64,000 nucleotides of DNA from Paenibacillus sp. FSL R5-0517. Lineage in GTDB: Bacteria > Bacillota > Bacilli > Paenibacillales > Paenibacillaceae. Positions within the stretch are counted from its first letter, which is position 1; each line of letters opens with the position of its first letter. Positions 43,563 through 53,217 of this stretch are shown here, piece after piece. The position numbers and the translations under genes are program-made. A model generated the notes under the pieces. The model was not told the DNA's origin, made no database searches, and was given only the letters and a program-made list of their open reading frames with translations. The stretch is from NCBI RefSeq assembly GCF_037974355.1, contig NZ_CP150235.1:3472001-3536000 (forward strand). Reading direction: 5' to 3'.

Positions 43563-43606
43563 ATGTACTTGCATGTAATAGAAGGAGAAGATTGTACTAC
43601 ATTCCA

Positions 43607-45163
43607 TTACGTGCCCGGAACTTCAGGCTGCAAGTTTTCTTGTTCCTCCAGCAGTCGTTTCAGCTTTTGGCGCTGCCGTTTTTCCTTCTGACGTCGCTCT
43701 TTGTCCTCAGCCTGCAGTGCCTTGAGCAGGGAGAAACACATCCCGATAAGGACTACAGCGAACGGCAATGCAGACACGATGGAGGCCGTCTGGAGGCCGT
43801 TCAATCCCCCACTAATCAGCAACACTACCGCAATAGCGGACTGCATGATTCCCCAAGTCAATTTCACTCTTGTACTTGGGTTTAGCTTGCCATCTGAAGA
43901 CAGCATGCCTAACACAAAGGTAGCCGAATCAGCCGACGTAATAAAGAAGGTCATGATGAGGAGTGTTGCGATGAATGCTACGATCGAGCCCAAAGGCAAC
44001 TGCTCCAACATAAGGAATAGGGCGGTTGTCGCATCTTCCTTGACGGCTTCCGCCAGATGAGCGGCATTGAACAATTCCATGTGAAGTCCGGTTCCGCCGA
44101 AGACTGAGAACCATATAAATCCGAAAAGGCTTGGAATAACCATGACGTAAATTACAAATTCCTTGATGGTTCTGCCTCTGGATACTCTTGCGATAAAAGT
44201 GCCGACAAAAGGAGCCCATGCGATCCACCAAGCCCAGTAAAATAACGTCCATGCTCCAATCCAGGTTTCTCTTGAGAACGGCGTCAATCTCAAACTCATG
44301 TTAATAATATTCTGCATATAACTGCCCAAGGTTGTCGTGAATGTGTCAAATATGAAAGAAGTCGGTCCAGTCGCTAATACAAACACCATCAATAGCACAG
44401 CTATAACGAGGTTGGTGTTGCTTAGAATCTTAATCCCTTTATCCAGACCGGAGGTTGCCGAGATTAGAAACAGTACGGTTACAATTGAGATAATGACAAT
44501 CTGGGACAACGTCGAGTTAGGAATACCGAATAAGTAATTCAGTCCCCCACCAATCTGAAGTGCACCCAATCCAAGAGAGGTTGCAACACCAAAGATGGTG
44601 GCAATAACAGCCAGAATATCAATGATCTTGCCAAGCCAGCCAGCCGCAAGACGCTCACCGATCAGAGGAATAAAGGTAGAACTGATCAACCCTTTATAAC
44701 CTTTCCGGAACTGGAAGTAAGCGAGCGCCAAACCGATAACGGTATAAATCGCCCAAGGATGCAGCCCCCAGTGAAAGAAGGAATAACGCATGGAAAGTCT
44801 TGCTGCCTGCGCAGTTCCGGCTTCTGCTCCTTCCGGGGCAGATAAATAGTGGGACAGGGGCTCGGCAACTCCCCAGAAAACCAGTCCGATTCCCATACCA
44901 GCGCTAAACAGCATGGACAGCCAGGAAATCGTAGAATATTCCGGTTCATCATCGTCATCCCCCAGCCTGATCCCGCCAAATCGGCTGAATGCCAGATAAA
45001 AAGCAAAGATCAGGAAGAACAGTGTCGCTAACAAATAAAACCAGCCAAAATTCTGAATAGAGAAGTTGTAGGCAACGTTTGCTGCATCCGCCAGCTGATC
45101 AGGAGCGACGCCCCCCCATATTGCAAACAGTGCAACGATGATAATTGTGATGGTAAATACCAT
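43607..45163 (-). CDS. BCCT-family glycine betaine/choline/carnitine transporter
   Basis: This 518-residue protein has about twelve transmembrane segments. The BCCT signature region is present: GMGIGLVFWGVAEPLSHY, FFHWGLHPWAIYTVIGLALA, and the Trp-rich segment TLFYWAWWIAWAPFVGTFIA with the substrate-site aromatics. A charged C-terminal tail (DKERRQKEKRQRQKLKRLLE) is like those that sense osmotic stress. It imports compatible solutes with sodium or protons. It resembles B. subtilis OpuD, though substrate choice is not certain. The ATG at 45163 follows GGAGG. Confidence 0.93.
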   Translation of the reverse strand: MVFTITIIIVALFAIWGGVAPDQLADAANVAYNFSIQNFGWFYLLATLFFLIFAFYLAFSRFGGIRLGDDDDEPEYSTISWLSMLFSAGMGIGLVFWGVAEPLSHYLSAPEGAEAGTAQAARLSMRYSFFHWGLHPWAIYTVIGLALAYFQFRKGYKGLISSTFIPLIGERLAAGWLGKIIDILAVIATIFGVATSLGLGALQIGGGLNYLFGIPNSTLSQIVIISIVTVLFLISATSGLDKGIKILSNTNLVIAVLLMVFVLATGPTSFIFDTFTTTLGSYMQNIINMSLRLTPFSRETWIGAWTLFYWAWWIAWAPFVGTFIARVSRGRTIKEFVIYVMVIPSLFGFIWFSVFGGTGLHMELFNAAHLAEAVKEDATTALFLMLEQLPLGSIVAFIATLLIMTFFITSADSATFVLGMLSSDGKLNPSTRVKLTWGIMQSAIAVVLLISGGLNGLQTASIVSALPFAVVLIGMCFSLLKALQAEDKERRQKEKRQRQKLKRLLEEQENLQPEVPGT

Positions 45164-45397
45164 GATGAGACCTCCATTATGTAATCTTCATCCAACTTTT
45201 CCTTAGTATGTGCTAGTCCGGCTAGTTATCATTCGGAAATCCAGCTGTTGATAACATAAAACAATTCGACGTGTATTGAAACAGGTGAGGAGAAAGTCCT
45301 CTTTTTCAAAGGAGAGGATTTATCGATTTTTGATGTCCCCCAAGGAGAAGAAATGTTGAATAAAAAATGATAAGAAGGGGGAGAGTAGGGAGAAAAA

Positions 45398-45406
45398 GGG
45401 GGGGGG
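45398..45406 (+). repeat. Run of nine G residues at the ribosome binding site
   Basis: A nine-base poly-G tract serves as the only visible Shine-Dalgarno element of the next gene, seven bases upstream of its ATG. Such tracts change length by slippage. Confidence 0.7.
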
Positions 45407-45412
45407 AAATCC

Positions 45413-46042
45413 ATGTACCGTTTAACCGTTCTAGCCATTAGTCTTTTTCTGTTCTTTGGAGCATATCATACTGCCGAAGCATCAGAAATATCCACATCTT
45501 CTCTCATTAGTGATCTACAAAAAGGGGGTTACATCCTTTATGTCCGACATGGAGATGCAACAGTTGGAGTTGATCAACCAGATTTTAGTCTGACAGATTG
45601 CTCCACACAGAGGAATTTAAGTGCGCTTGGAAAGGAACAGGCAGAAAAATATGGTCATGCTATTCGGAAACTAAATATCCCCGTCCATTTCCCCGTGGAA
45701 GCAAGTCCCCTGTGTCGAACTCTCCAAACTGCTCAGATTGCGTTTGGTGCACAAAATGTAAAAGAAAATACATTTTGGTTAAACATATATAAACTCAGTC
45801 AAAATCTGGACACAGAAAATATAAACAGTACAATTCAAGCATTTACAAATGAAGTGGAGCAAACCTCTCCAACGAATTCGAACAGGCTTATTGTAGCTCA
45901 CTCTTTTCCTAGCGGTCTGGGATTAGGAGAACTCTCGAGTATGGAGACATTCATTATTAAACCACTGGGAGACCATAAAGGGTATCAAGTTGTTGGAAAA
46001 TTGAAACTAGAAGATGTTTTGCAGCAAGCTGGAATGTCTTAG
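45413..46042 (+). CDS. Secreted histidine-phosphatase family protein
   Basis: This 209-residue protein has a signal peptide (about 1-24, ending TAEAS). A histidine phosphatase domain follows, with the RHG motif in YVRHGDATVG and the second catalytic His in VAHSFPSG. An Arg in SPLCRTLQTAQ fits the phosphate pocket. It would act outside the membrane, on an unknown phosphoester. The ATG is preceded by a nine-G run that acts as ribosome site. It stands alone, divergent from the BCCT gene. Confidence 0.88.
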   Translation: MYRLTVLAISLFLFFGAYHTAEASEISTSSLISDLQKGGYILYVRHGDATVGVDQPDFSLTDCSTQRNLSALGKEQAEKYGHAIRKLNIPVHFPVEASPLCRTLQTAQIAFGAQNVKENTFWLNIYKLSQNLDTENINSTIQAFTNEVEQTSPTNSNRLIVAHSFPSGLGLGELSSMETFIIKPLGDHKGYQVVGKLKLEDVLQQAGMS

Positions 46043-46056
46043 ATGACGAGGGACAA

Positions 46057-46104
46057 GAAGAACATATGCTCATTCAAGTCGCTATTTTGGCGGCTTTTTT
46101 TATC
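46057..46104 (+). repeat. Dispersed hairpin repeat, copy 4 (phosphatase terminator)
   Basis: AAGTCGCT-ATTTT-GGCGGCTT plus a T run is at 46076-46102, with GAACATA 19 bases before TCGCT. The right flank is less conserved than in copies 1-3. Confidence 0.6.
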
Positions 46105-46313
46105 GTTTCCTGACGGAAAAATAAGAATCTAGAAATTAATAAAATCATATACTTTATATAAAGTGGTTCCAAGAGAGGGATTCTACGTTCAAAATAGAAT
46201 ACATTATGAAGGATTGTCTATTTTACCAATATTGGCTATATCGATCAAGAAAGACGATTCTCAAAATAATGAGAGGACTGATTATATTAAAACCACACAA
46301 CTTTTAAATATGT

Positions 46314-46814
46314 TTGCAAATGAGAACAGTAACTCTAAACACGGTGGAACGATATACGCCTTTACTCATTATGGCTATGCTAAGCCTGACAATAGGTCGA
46401 GAGGTTTGTAAGGGGCTATTTTACCATTGTGATATGCAGCTTATGCGCTACTCCTTTTATCTTGCGTGTCTAGAAGCCGTACTAAGTATCTCTATACTTG
46501 TTTTGTCTGAAGGAAAGGATATAAGTACATTGCTTGCTATCTGGTTTATGACGATGACACTGTCCATATTTTTCTCAGTACATCATCTATTGGTATATTA
46601 TGTATTCTAACCCTACACAACGGAGTTGGACACCAATAATCCTCTTTTTACATTAGTGAACAGTCTTATTTCATTAGGCTTTGTTATAACGATGTTTTTA
46701 GGTCCAACTCTGTGGGTGCTCACTGTTATCTTAATTGTATTGACTGTAGGCTGTCTGTTCAGTGCGGTACCTGTCGTATCCAAATATGCTCAAAATAACT
46801 TTAGAGTGAAGTGA
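46314..46814 (+). pseudogene. Interrupted small membrane protein
   Basis: Two hydrophobic ORFs lie in the same frame and are separated only by a TAA at 46608-46610. The first holds YTPLLIMAMLSLTIG, YSFYLACLEAVLSISILVLS and IWFMTMTLSIFFSVHHLLVY; the second holds VNSLISLGFVITMFLGPTLW and VLTVILIVLTVGCLFSAVPV. Read through the stop they give one membrane protein of about 165 residues with four or five transmembrane segments. Neither part has a convincing ribosome site, and an overlapping frame covers the 5' side (46163-46411). It looks like a broken gene. The family was not recognised. Confidence 0.5.
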
Positions 46815-46834
46815 AAGAAAGCCCCAATCATTTT

Positions 46835-46873
46835 AAAACGCTACTGACATAACGTTGTCAGTAGCGTTTTTTT
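46835..46873 (+). terminator. Hairpin terminator
   Basis: AAAACGCTACTGAC-ATAAC-GTTGTCAGTAGCGTTTT with a T run (one extra base in the right half) ends the interrupted membrane-protein region. Confidence 0.85.
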
Positions 46874-46968
46874 ATCATTGGATATGTAAAAGTAAAAGAT
46901 ATGGATAAGTAACATGTCTGTTTTACAAAAAAATAGGACACAGTTAGATTTAGAAAGGATGATATATT

Positions 46969-47373
46969 GTGAATTTTTCTTCTGTACGCATCATTACTGA
47001 CGACGTGGATCGTCTCGTTGAGTTCTACGAAAAAGTCTTGGAGGTTACGGCAGAACGACCTGCACCGGTATTTGCCGAACTCGTTGTGCCATCATGTACC
47101 CTTGCAATAGGACATACCCAGACGGCACAGTTATTCGGTACGGATGCTGTACTGAGCGCTCATAACCGTACTGTCATTATTGAGTTTCGAGTCGATGATG
47201 TAGAAGCCGAATATGAGCGCTTAAAGTCATTTGTCGATCATTGGGTAAAAGAACCGACCATGATGCCGTGGGGAAACCGTTCCATGCTGTTCCGCGATCC
47301 CGATGGCAACCTACTTAACCTTTTTGAGCCCGTGACTGAGGATGCGATTAAACGGTTTAAAGATAGACATTAA
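46969..47373 (+). CDS. VOC (glyoxalase/bleomycin-resistance) family protein
   Basis: This 134-residue protein has two beta-alpha-beta-beta-beta units typical of the vicinal oxygen chelate fold: VRIITDDVDRLVEFYEKVLE at the start and MLFRDPDGNLLNLFEPV near the end. A GTG start at 46969 follows AGAAAGGATG. Family members bind metals and catalyse isomerisation or antibiotic binding; the actual substrate here is unknown. It lies alone, 87 bases upstream of fbp. Confidence 0.87.
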   Translation: MNFSSVRIITDDVDRLVEFYEKVLEVTAERPAPVFAELVVPSCTLAIGHTQTAQLFGTDAVLSAHNRTVIIEFRVDDVEAEYERLKSFVDHWVKEPTMMPWGNRSMLFRDPDGNLLNLFEPVTEDAIKRFKDRH

Positions 47374-47460
47374 CGTACAGTTTCAATGAAATTTGTTCAT
47401 CTACGACGAATTGGAGTATGATTGGGGAAGACATTACTTCTTTGGAGGGGGACATCTGTT

Positions 47461-49392
47461 TTGGATGAGCAGTTTCTAGATTTATTGGCCGAAAAATATG
47501 ATACGGAAGAAAAGATCGTAACCGAGATCATCAACCTTGAAGCGATCTCCAATCTCCCGAAGGGAACCGAGCATTTTGTCAGCGATTTGCATGGGGAGTT
47601 CCAGGCATTTCAGCATGTACTAAGAAACGGTTCGGGTACCGTCAGAGAGAAAATCAAAGAATTATTCCGGGAAGCTTGGACAGATCAAGAAATCAATGAT
47701 TTTGCCGCATTGGTTTATTATCCGGAAGAAAAAATACAGCTGGTTATAGGTGAACTGAGCAATAAACAGGCTCTGAACCAGTGGTATAGACGAACGATTG
47801 AACACATGCTTAAGCTTATCTCTTATGCCTCTTCCAAGTATACGCGCTCGAAATTGCGTAAAGCTCTGCCGGAGCAGTATGTATATATTGTAGAAGAGCT
47901 TCTATATAAGACGGATTCGACCAACAATAAGGACCCTTATTACGAGGAAATATATCGACAAATTATATCTTTGGACCAGGCGGACAAGCTCATCATCGGC
48001 CTTGCTTATACGACCCAACGCCTGGTAGTTGACCATCTTCATGTGGTTGGAGATATCTATGACCGGGGGCCGGACCCTGATAAAATTATGGACACGCTAA
48101 TCAACTACCATTCTGTAGACATTCAGTGGGGGAACCATGATGTCCTCTGGATCGGTGCTTATGCGGGTTCTCTGGTCTGCCTTGCGAATATTATCCGGAT
48201 CTGCGCCAGGTACGATAATCTGGACATCATTGAAGATGTGTACGGAATCAATCTGCGCCCACTGTTAAATCTGGCGGAGAAATATTACGAAGACAATCTG
48301 CCCTTTAGACCTAAACTGCAAGCTGGCCATAACGTATCGGAGCAGGAAATTCTGCAGATCACCAAAATTCACCAGGCCATTGCCATGATCCAGTTTAAAC
48401 TGGAAATCCCGATTATTAAGAGACGCCCATACTTCAATATGTCTGAAAGACTTTTGCTGGAGAAGATTGATTACGACAACCATGAAATTAATATCTGCGG
48501 AAAAACGTACACGCTGGAAAACACCTGTTTTAGCACCGTAAATCCGCAGCAGCCTGAGCAATTGCTGGAAGAAGAACGTCAGGTAATGGAAAAGCTCCTG
48601 TTCTCCGTTCAGCATTCCGAAAAACTGGCCAGACATATGAACTTTCTTATGAAGAAGGGTAGTCTTTATTTAAAATATAACGGAAATTTGTTAATCCACG
48701 GCTGTATTCCTTTGGATGAAGAAGGAAATATGGAAGAAATGCAGATTGAAGACAAGACATATGCGGGTCGTCAATTGCTTGATGTTTTTGAAGATTATCT
48801 ACGCTACGCCTTCGCGCATCCGGAGGAGACAGAAGATCTGGCGACGGATATGGTATGGTACATCTGGACAGGGGAATGTTCCTCGCTCTTTGGAAAGAGA
48901 GAAATGACTACGTTTGAACGATATTTTATCCAGGATAAAGAAGCACATAAAGAGAATAAGAATCCCTACTACCATTTACGTGAGAATGAAGAGGTCTGCC
49001 GGAAAATCATGCAGGAGTTTGATCTGAATCCGGATCATGGACATGTCATTAACGGCCACACGCCAGTCAAAGAAATTCGTGGAGAGAGCCCTGTTAAAGC
49101 AAACGGCAAAATGATCGTGATTGACGGCGGTTTTTCCAAAGCCTATCAATCCACAACGGGCATTGCCGGATATACATTGCTGTTTAATTCCTTTGGCATG
49201 CAGCTCGTCGCCCATCAGAAATTTAATTCAAAAGAAGATGTGTTATGCAACGGAACGGACGTATTGTCTGTAAAAAGACTGGTGGATAAAGAACTGGAAC
49301 GAAAACTGGTGAAGGAAACCAATGTTGGAGAGAAGCTGCAGCAGAAAATCTCAAATTTGAAGGACCTTCTGGAATATCACTATATGAATTAA
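47461..49392 (+). CDS. fbp: Fructose-1,6-bisphosphatase class III
   Basis: This protein of about 643 residues hydrolyses fructose-1,6-bisphosphate in gluconeogenesis. It has the class III metallophosphatase motifs [30 protein letters not shown], and the late NGHTPVKE and [11 protein letters not shown]. Length is close to B. subtilis Fbp (about 670). A TTG start at 47461 is preferred because GGAGGGGGA lies 9 bases upstream; an earlier in-frame TTG at 47422 has no good site. It acts in the cytoplasm and is consistent with growth on non-glycolytic plant carbon. Confidence 0.93.
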   Translation: MDEQFLDLLAEKYDTEEKIVTEIINLEAISNLPKGTEHFVSDLHGEFQAFQHVLRNGSGTVREKIKELFREAWTDQEINDFAALVYYPEEKIQLVIGELSNKQALNQWYRRTIEHMLKLISYASSKYTRSKLRKALPEQYVYIVEELLYKTDSTNNKDPYYEEIYRQIISLDQADKLIIGLAYTTQRLVVDHLHVVGDIYDRGPDPDKIMDTLINYHSVDIQWGNHDVLWIGAYAGSLVCLANIIRICARYDNLDIIEDVYGINLRPLLNLAEKYYEDNLPFRPKLQAGHNVSEQEILQITKIHQAIAMIQFKLEIPIIKRRPYFNMSERLLLEKIDYDNHEINICGKTYTLENTCFSTVNPQQPEQLLEEERQVMEKLLFSVQHSEKLARHMNFLMKKGSLYLKYNGNLLIHGCIPLDEEGNMEEMQIEDKTYAGRQLLDVFEDYLRYAFAHPEETEDLATDMVWYIWTGECSSLFGKREMTTFERYFIQDKEAHKENKNPYYHLRENEEVCRKIMQEFDLNPDHGHVINGHTPVKEIRGESPVKANGKMIVIDGGFSKAYQSTTGIAGYTLLFNSFGMQLVAHQKFNSKEDVLCNGTDVLSVKRLVDKELERKLVKETNVGEKLQQKISNLKDLLEYHYMN

Positions 49393-49777
49393 AACGATTG
49401 CTAAAAACATCCGGATCAAATGTTGGAGTGTAATTAAACACAGACGCTCGTATCGGACATGAATCGGAGAACGATCGTTATATAAATTGATAGCAAAATT
49501 AGGGCCATCTAGTTAAAGGTGGTCCTTAAATTTGGACCACTGTCATAACCGATCTTTCCAAATATCAGTGATATGTCTGTTTTGTAGTGAATGATGTCCC
49601 AAATGATTATCAACTCAATACAGACAACCGCCTATAATTAAAAATAATTATTGGCGTATCTGAACTAAGACACTTATTATCTCGAAATTATGAGAGCGTT
49701 ATCATGTAGAGTCGACAGAACATTGTAGCATAGCCAAATGTTAGAATATATTAACGATAAGGAGGCCATTTACGCTT
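49393..49777. other. 385-base intergenic region with hairpin, promoter and cre
   Basis: It contains a short hairpin GTGGTCC-N8-GGACCAC at 49519-49540 without a T run, an AT-rich inverted repeat ATAATTA-AAAA-TAATTAT at 49634-49651, and the promoter and cre elements listed separately. No gene was seen. Confidence 0.6.
49651..49704 (+). promoter_or_regulatory. GH95 promoter candidate with cre site
   Basis: TTGGCG (49651-49656), an 18-base spacer and TATTAT (49675-49680) are followed by TGAGAGCGTTATCA (49691-49704). The latter matches the cre consensus TGWAANCGNTNWCA at 13 of 14 positions. As at the other polysaccharide genes, the cre lies just after the -10. Confidence 0.6.
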
Positions 49778-52075
49778 ATGGAGAAGTTAGCAGTTTGGTT
49801 CAATCAACCGGCAAAGGCATGGGAGGAAGCGCTCCCAATTGGTAACGGCCGTTTGGGCGGTATGGTTTTTGGTGGCATTGAACAGGAACGTATTCAACTG
49901 AATGAAGACAGTCTGTGGTTTGGCGGACCCATGGATCGAAATAATCCTGATGCACAGACAAATCTACCACGTATTCGAGAGCTGCTTCTTGAGGGCAGAC
50001 CCCAGGAGGCACAGCGATTGGCCTCATTAGCACTATCAGGTATCCCTGAGTCGCAACGACATTATTTGCCGTTGGGTGATCTGCATTTAGCCATGCCGCG
50101 CGGCGAGGTAGAATCATATCGCAGGGAGCTGGATCTGGAAGACGGGATTGTACGGGTAGAGTACGTGCGTGATGGTGTTCAATTTCGACGTGAGATATTT
50201 GCCTCTTATCCAGATCAAGCCATCATCCTTCACTTAAGCACTGACAGTCCAGGGGCCATAAGCGCGGATATTCGCCTGAGTGGGGTGAAGAAACGACATC
50301 TGGATGGCATTCAACGAGAGGATGAGCGGACGCTACGAATGTTCGGACGGGCTGGTGGCGATGGCGGCGTAAGCTATGCAGCCATACTAAACGTAGAGAC
50401 TGAGGGTGGAACAACACAGATTATCGGTGAAACAGTGATGGTTGAAGGAGCCGATTGGGTCGTAATTAAACTAGCCGCAGCCACATCATATCGATATGAA
50501 AATCCTACTGACATCTGCTTCGATCACATTAGACAGACAGAAGTACATAATTACAGCAAGTTGCTAAGTCGTCATCTTGAGGATTATCAGAAGCTTTTCA
50601 AGCGTGTTAGCTTATCACTTGGGGCTCGGAACGAGTTGCTTGGAATTCTGCCTGTAGACGAGCGGTTGAGCCGAGTACGAGAAGGCGGGCAAGATGAAGG
50701 TCTGATTTCATTGTATTTTCAATTTGGACGTTATCTGTTGATTGCAAGCAGCCGCCCGGATTCTCTACCCGCCAACTTGCAGGGGATCTGGAATGAGCAT
50801 CTGAATCCGCCATGGGACAGTAAGTATACGATTAATATCAATGCCCAGATGAATTATTGGCCGGCAGAGATGTGTAATCTGGCCGAATGCCACGAGCCAT
50901 TGTTTGATCTAATTGAACGCATGCGTGAACCTGGTCGCAGAACTGCTAGGGTAATGTACGATTGTGGCGGTTTTGTTGCCCATCACAATACTGATTTATG
51001 GGGAGATACAGCACCACAGGATGTATACTTACCAGCAACCTACTGGCCTATGGGAGCTGCGTGGCTTTGTTTGCACTTGTGGGAGCACTATCGTTATGGC
51101 GGGGATAAGGACTTTTTATATCGGGTGTACGACACTATGAAAGAGGCCGCTCACTTCTTTCTGGATTTCCTGACGGAATTGCCGGATGGCAGGCTGGTGA
51201 CCAACCCTTCGGTTTCCCCTGAAAATACGTATATTTTACCAAACGGCCAGTCTGGTACGCTATGTGTCGGCCCAGCCATGGATAGTCAAATTTTGAATGC
51301 ACTATTTGCTGCTTGCATTGAAAGTGCGGAAATTTTGGGAACGGATGCGGAATTTAAAAACCATCTTGCTAAAACGCTGAAACGGCTGCCGAAAATCCAG
51401 GTGGGTAAACATGGGCAGATTATGGAATGGATGGAGGACTATGAGGAAGCCGAGTTGGGGCACCGACACATCTCTCATTTATTTGCACTTTATCCAGGAT
51501 CACAGATCACACCACGGGTAACACCTAATCTCAGCCAAGCGGCTCGCATAACACTGGAGCGTCGATTGGCGAATGGTGGTGGGCATACTGGTTGGAGCCG
51601 CGCTTGGCTTATCAATTTCTGGGCTCGTCTTGAAGATGGAGAGCAAACATATGAAAATATTATGGCACTGCTTCGCCAGTCCACGCTTCCCAATCTGTTT
51701 GACAATCATCCTCCATTTCAGATTGACGGTAACTTCGGAGCTACGGCAGGAATTGCAGAGGCGCTTCTACAAAGTCATACGGATGCGGTTCATCTGTTAC
51801 CAGCTTTGCCGTTGGCATGGAATGAAGGGCAAGTCAAGGGGCTCAAGGCTAGAGGCGGGTATGAGATTGATATAGAGTGGAGCAGTGACGGTCATTTTAT
51901 AGCCCAGATTCGTCCTGCCTTTACTGGTCCGCTTCGAATTGAGGCAGAGCATGTTACCCGACTTTACACTTTAAAAGGAGGAGAGACAGTGATTGCCGAT
52001 ATGTTGTCCCAAGATCATCAATATCAACTAGAGACAGGCGTCGAATATACAATAGAAGGGAAATATCGGCTATAG
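49778..52075 (+). CDS. GH95 glycosidase (alpha-L-fucosidase or alpha-L-galactosidase)
   Basis: This 765-residue protein matches GH95 along its length. The N-terminal super-sandwich begins [20 protein letters not shown] and runs through NEDSLWFGG; the (alpha/alpha)6 barrel contains [12 protein letters not shown] and SPENTY. By comparison with characterised GH95 enzymes, N353 and N355 activate the water, E482 is the acid, and D650 in QIDGNFG is a further active-site residue. No signal peptide is present, so it should trim imported oligosaccharides in the cytoplasm. GH95 includes alpha-1,2-L-fucosidases and alpha-L-galactosidases; the neighbouring GH106-like gene favours a pectin or plant side-chain role. 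Confidence 0.92.
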   Translation: MEKLAVWFNQPAKAWEEALPIGNGRLGGMVFGGIEQERIQLNEDSLWFGGPMDRNNPDAQTNLPRIRELLLEGRPQEAQRLASLALSGIPESQRHYLPLGDLHLAMPRGEVESYRRELDLEDGIVRVEYVRDGVQFRREIFASYPDQAIILHLSTDSPGAISADIRLSGVKKRHLDGIQREDERTLRMFGRAGGDGGVSYAAILNVETEGGTTQIIGETVMVEGADWVVIKLAAATSYRYENPTDICFDHIRQTEVHNYSKLLSRHLEDYQKLFKRVSLSLGARNELLGILPVDERLSRVREGGQDEGLISLYFQFGRYLLIASSRPDSLPANLQGIWNEHLNPPWDSKYTININAQMNYWPAEMCNLAECHEPLFDLIERMREPGRRTARVMYDCGGFVAHHNTDLWGDTAPQDVYLPATYWPMGAAWLCLHLWEHYRYGGDKDFLYRVYDTMKEAAHFFLDFLTELPDGRLVTNPSVSPENTYILPNGQSGTLCVGPAMDSQILNALFAACIESAEILGTDAEFKNHLAKTLKRLPKIQVGKHGQIMEWMEDYEEAELGHRHISHLFALYPGSQITPRVTPNLSQAARITLERRLANGGGHTGWSRAWLINFWARLEDGEQTYENIMALLRQSTLPNLFDNHPPFQIDGNFGATAGIAEALLQSHTDAVHLLPALPLAWNEGQVKGLKARGGYEIDIEWSSDGHFIAQIRPAFTGPLRIEAEHVTRLYTLKGGETVIADMLSQDHQYQLETGVEYTIEGKYRL

Positions 52076-52125
52076 GAGCATGTCAGTTCCAGAACTTAGG
52101 GTAGGACGTGCCTCACAAGTGAAAG

Positions 52126-52166
52126 ATGAAGACTCCTGCACGGCTGCGGGGTGTCTTCATTTTTTT
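52126..52166 (+). terminator. Terminator of the GH95 gene
   Basis: ATGAAGAC and GTCTTCAT form the base of an imperfect hairpin with an inner CC/GG and GCA/TGC region, followed by seven T residues. Confidence 0.75.
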
Positions 52167-52221
52167 GTCTTGAAGCTCGATAGGAATCCAATCGAACTAA
52201 TTCCTGAATGATAGGTTGATA

Positions 52222-53049
52222 TTAATCTATGTGGGATGGCTGTGTCCAACTGCGAAATCGGGCAGGAGTCATTTCCGTAAATTGTAAAAACATGCGAGAA
52301 AAGTGTGAACGCTCCATGTCCAACTCTTCAGCGATTTTTTCTACAGACCACTCGGTGGTTACAAGCAGACTTTTGGCTCGTTCCATCTTAAGGCCAGACA
52401 AGTAATGATGAGGTGTTGTACCGAATACAGACTTGAAATAACGGAAGAAATATTTAGGGCTATAGCCAAACTCGGCTGCCAGCGATTCAATTTTTAAAGG
52501 TCTGCCAATATGATCTTCCATGTATTGGGCAATGGCGTTAATGCGTTCCTGCTGTCGGATTGCGATCATTCGGGGGCGAGTAGCAGATGTATTCCATAAT
52601 TCACTAAGTAGCTCAAACATACAAGCCTTAATCGCCAGTGGAGACCAGTCATCGTCACGCCTAAATGCCTCTATCAAACGAGAAAAAAGAGATTCTGCGC
52701 GCTGTTTATCTTTGAGCAGAATACGTAACACCGGATCAAACATTTGAAAGAGTGGAATTTCTCCAATATGTGCATGGAAATGACAAAACATTTGTCGAAA
52801 AGGATGAGTTTGGGAGGTAGAGTATGAGATGACGGACCCAGCAGGGAGAATGTAGGCCTCCCCGGCCTGGGGATGAAAAAATGTATTATTTATTTTGAGT
52901 GTGCCTTCTCCTTCCAGAAATAAATAAAGGCAATTATTCGTCGTAACATGCTTTTCATGACGCCAGTCCAATGGTACAAGTACATTTCCGACCAAGGTTA
53001 CATGAATCTTTAACTCTTCCAACTGTCGCTGGATTTGCGATATCCCCAT
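52222..53049 (-). CDS. AraC-family regulator of the GH95/GH106 locus
   Basis: This 275-residue protein has an N-terminal cupin-like domain (about 15-150, with LYLFLEGEGTLKINNTFFHP). The C-terminal AraC HTH pair contains IESLAAEFGYSPKYFFRYFK and IAEELDMERSHFSRMFLQFT. A minus-strand ATG at 53049 follows AAAGGAGG. It lies between the GH95 gene and the divergent GH106-like gene, so it probably controls one or both. The inducer is unknown. The organism thus places an AraC protein as well as a two-component system in this cluster. Confidence 0.88.
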   Translation of the reverse strand: MGISQIQRQLEELKIHVTLVGNVLVPLDWRHEKHVTTNNCLYLFLEGEGTLKINNTFFHPQAGEAYILPAGSVISYSTSQTHPFRQMFCHFHAHIGEIPLFQMFDPVLRILLKDKQRAESLFSRLIEAFRRDDDWSPLAIKACMFELLSELWNTSATRPRMIAIRQQERINAIAQYMEDHIGRPLKIESLAAEFGYSPKYFFRYFKSVFGTTPHHYLSGLKMERAKSLLVTTEWSVEKIAEELDMERSHFSRMFLQFTEMTPARFRSWTQPSHID

Positions 53050-53217
53050 GCTGCCCCTCCTTTAATATTGTTGCCCTATGAGAGATTGTAGCATAAGCCC
53101 AAGGGAGGTTACTATCCTACACATCTTCGTGAGTTCTGTGTCTGTCGGAATCAGCCTTCTTTATATACGATGAGAATGATGACAGTTAATCCGTAGGAAT
53201 GGAGGAATCGCATCAAT

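Noticed and set aside
49634..49651. AT-rich inverted repeat ATAATTA-AAAA-TAATTAT as an operator
   Set aside because: Pure A/T palindromes of this size are common by chance in intergenic DNA, and there is no matching regulator evidence.
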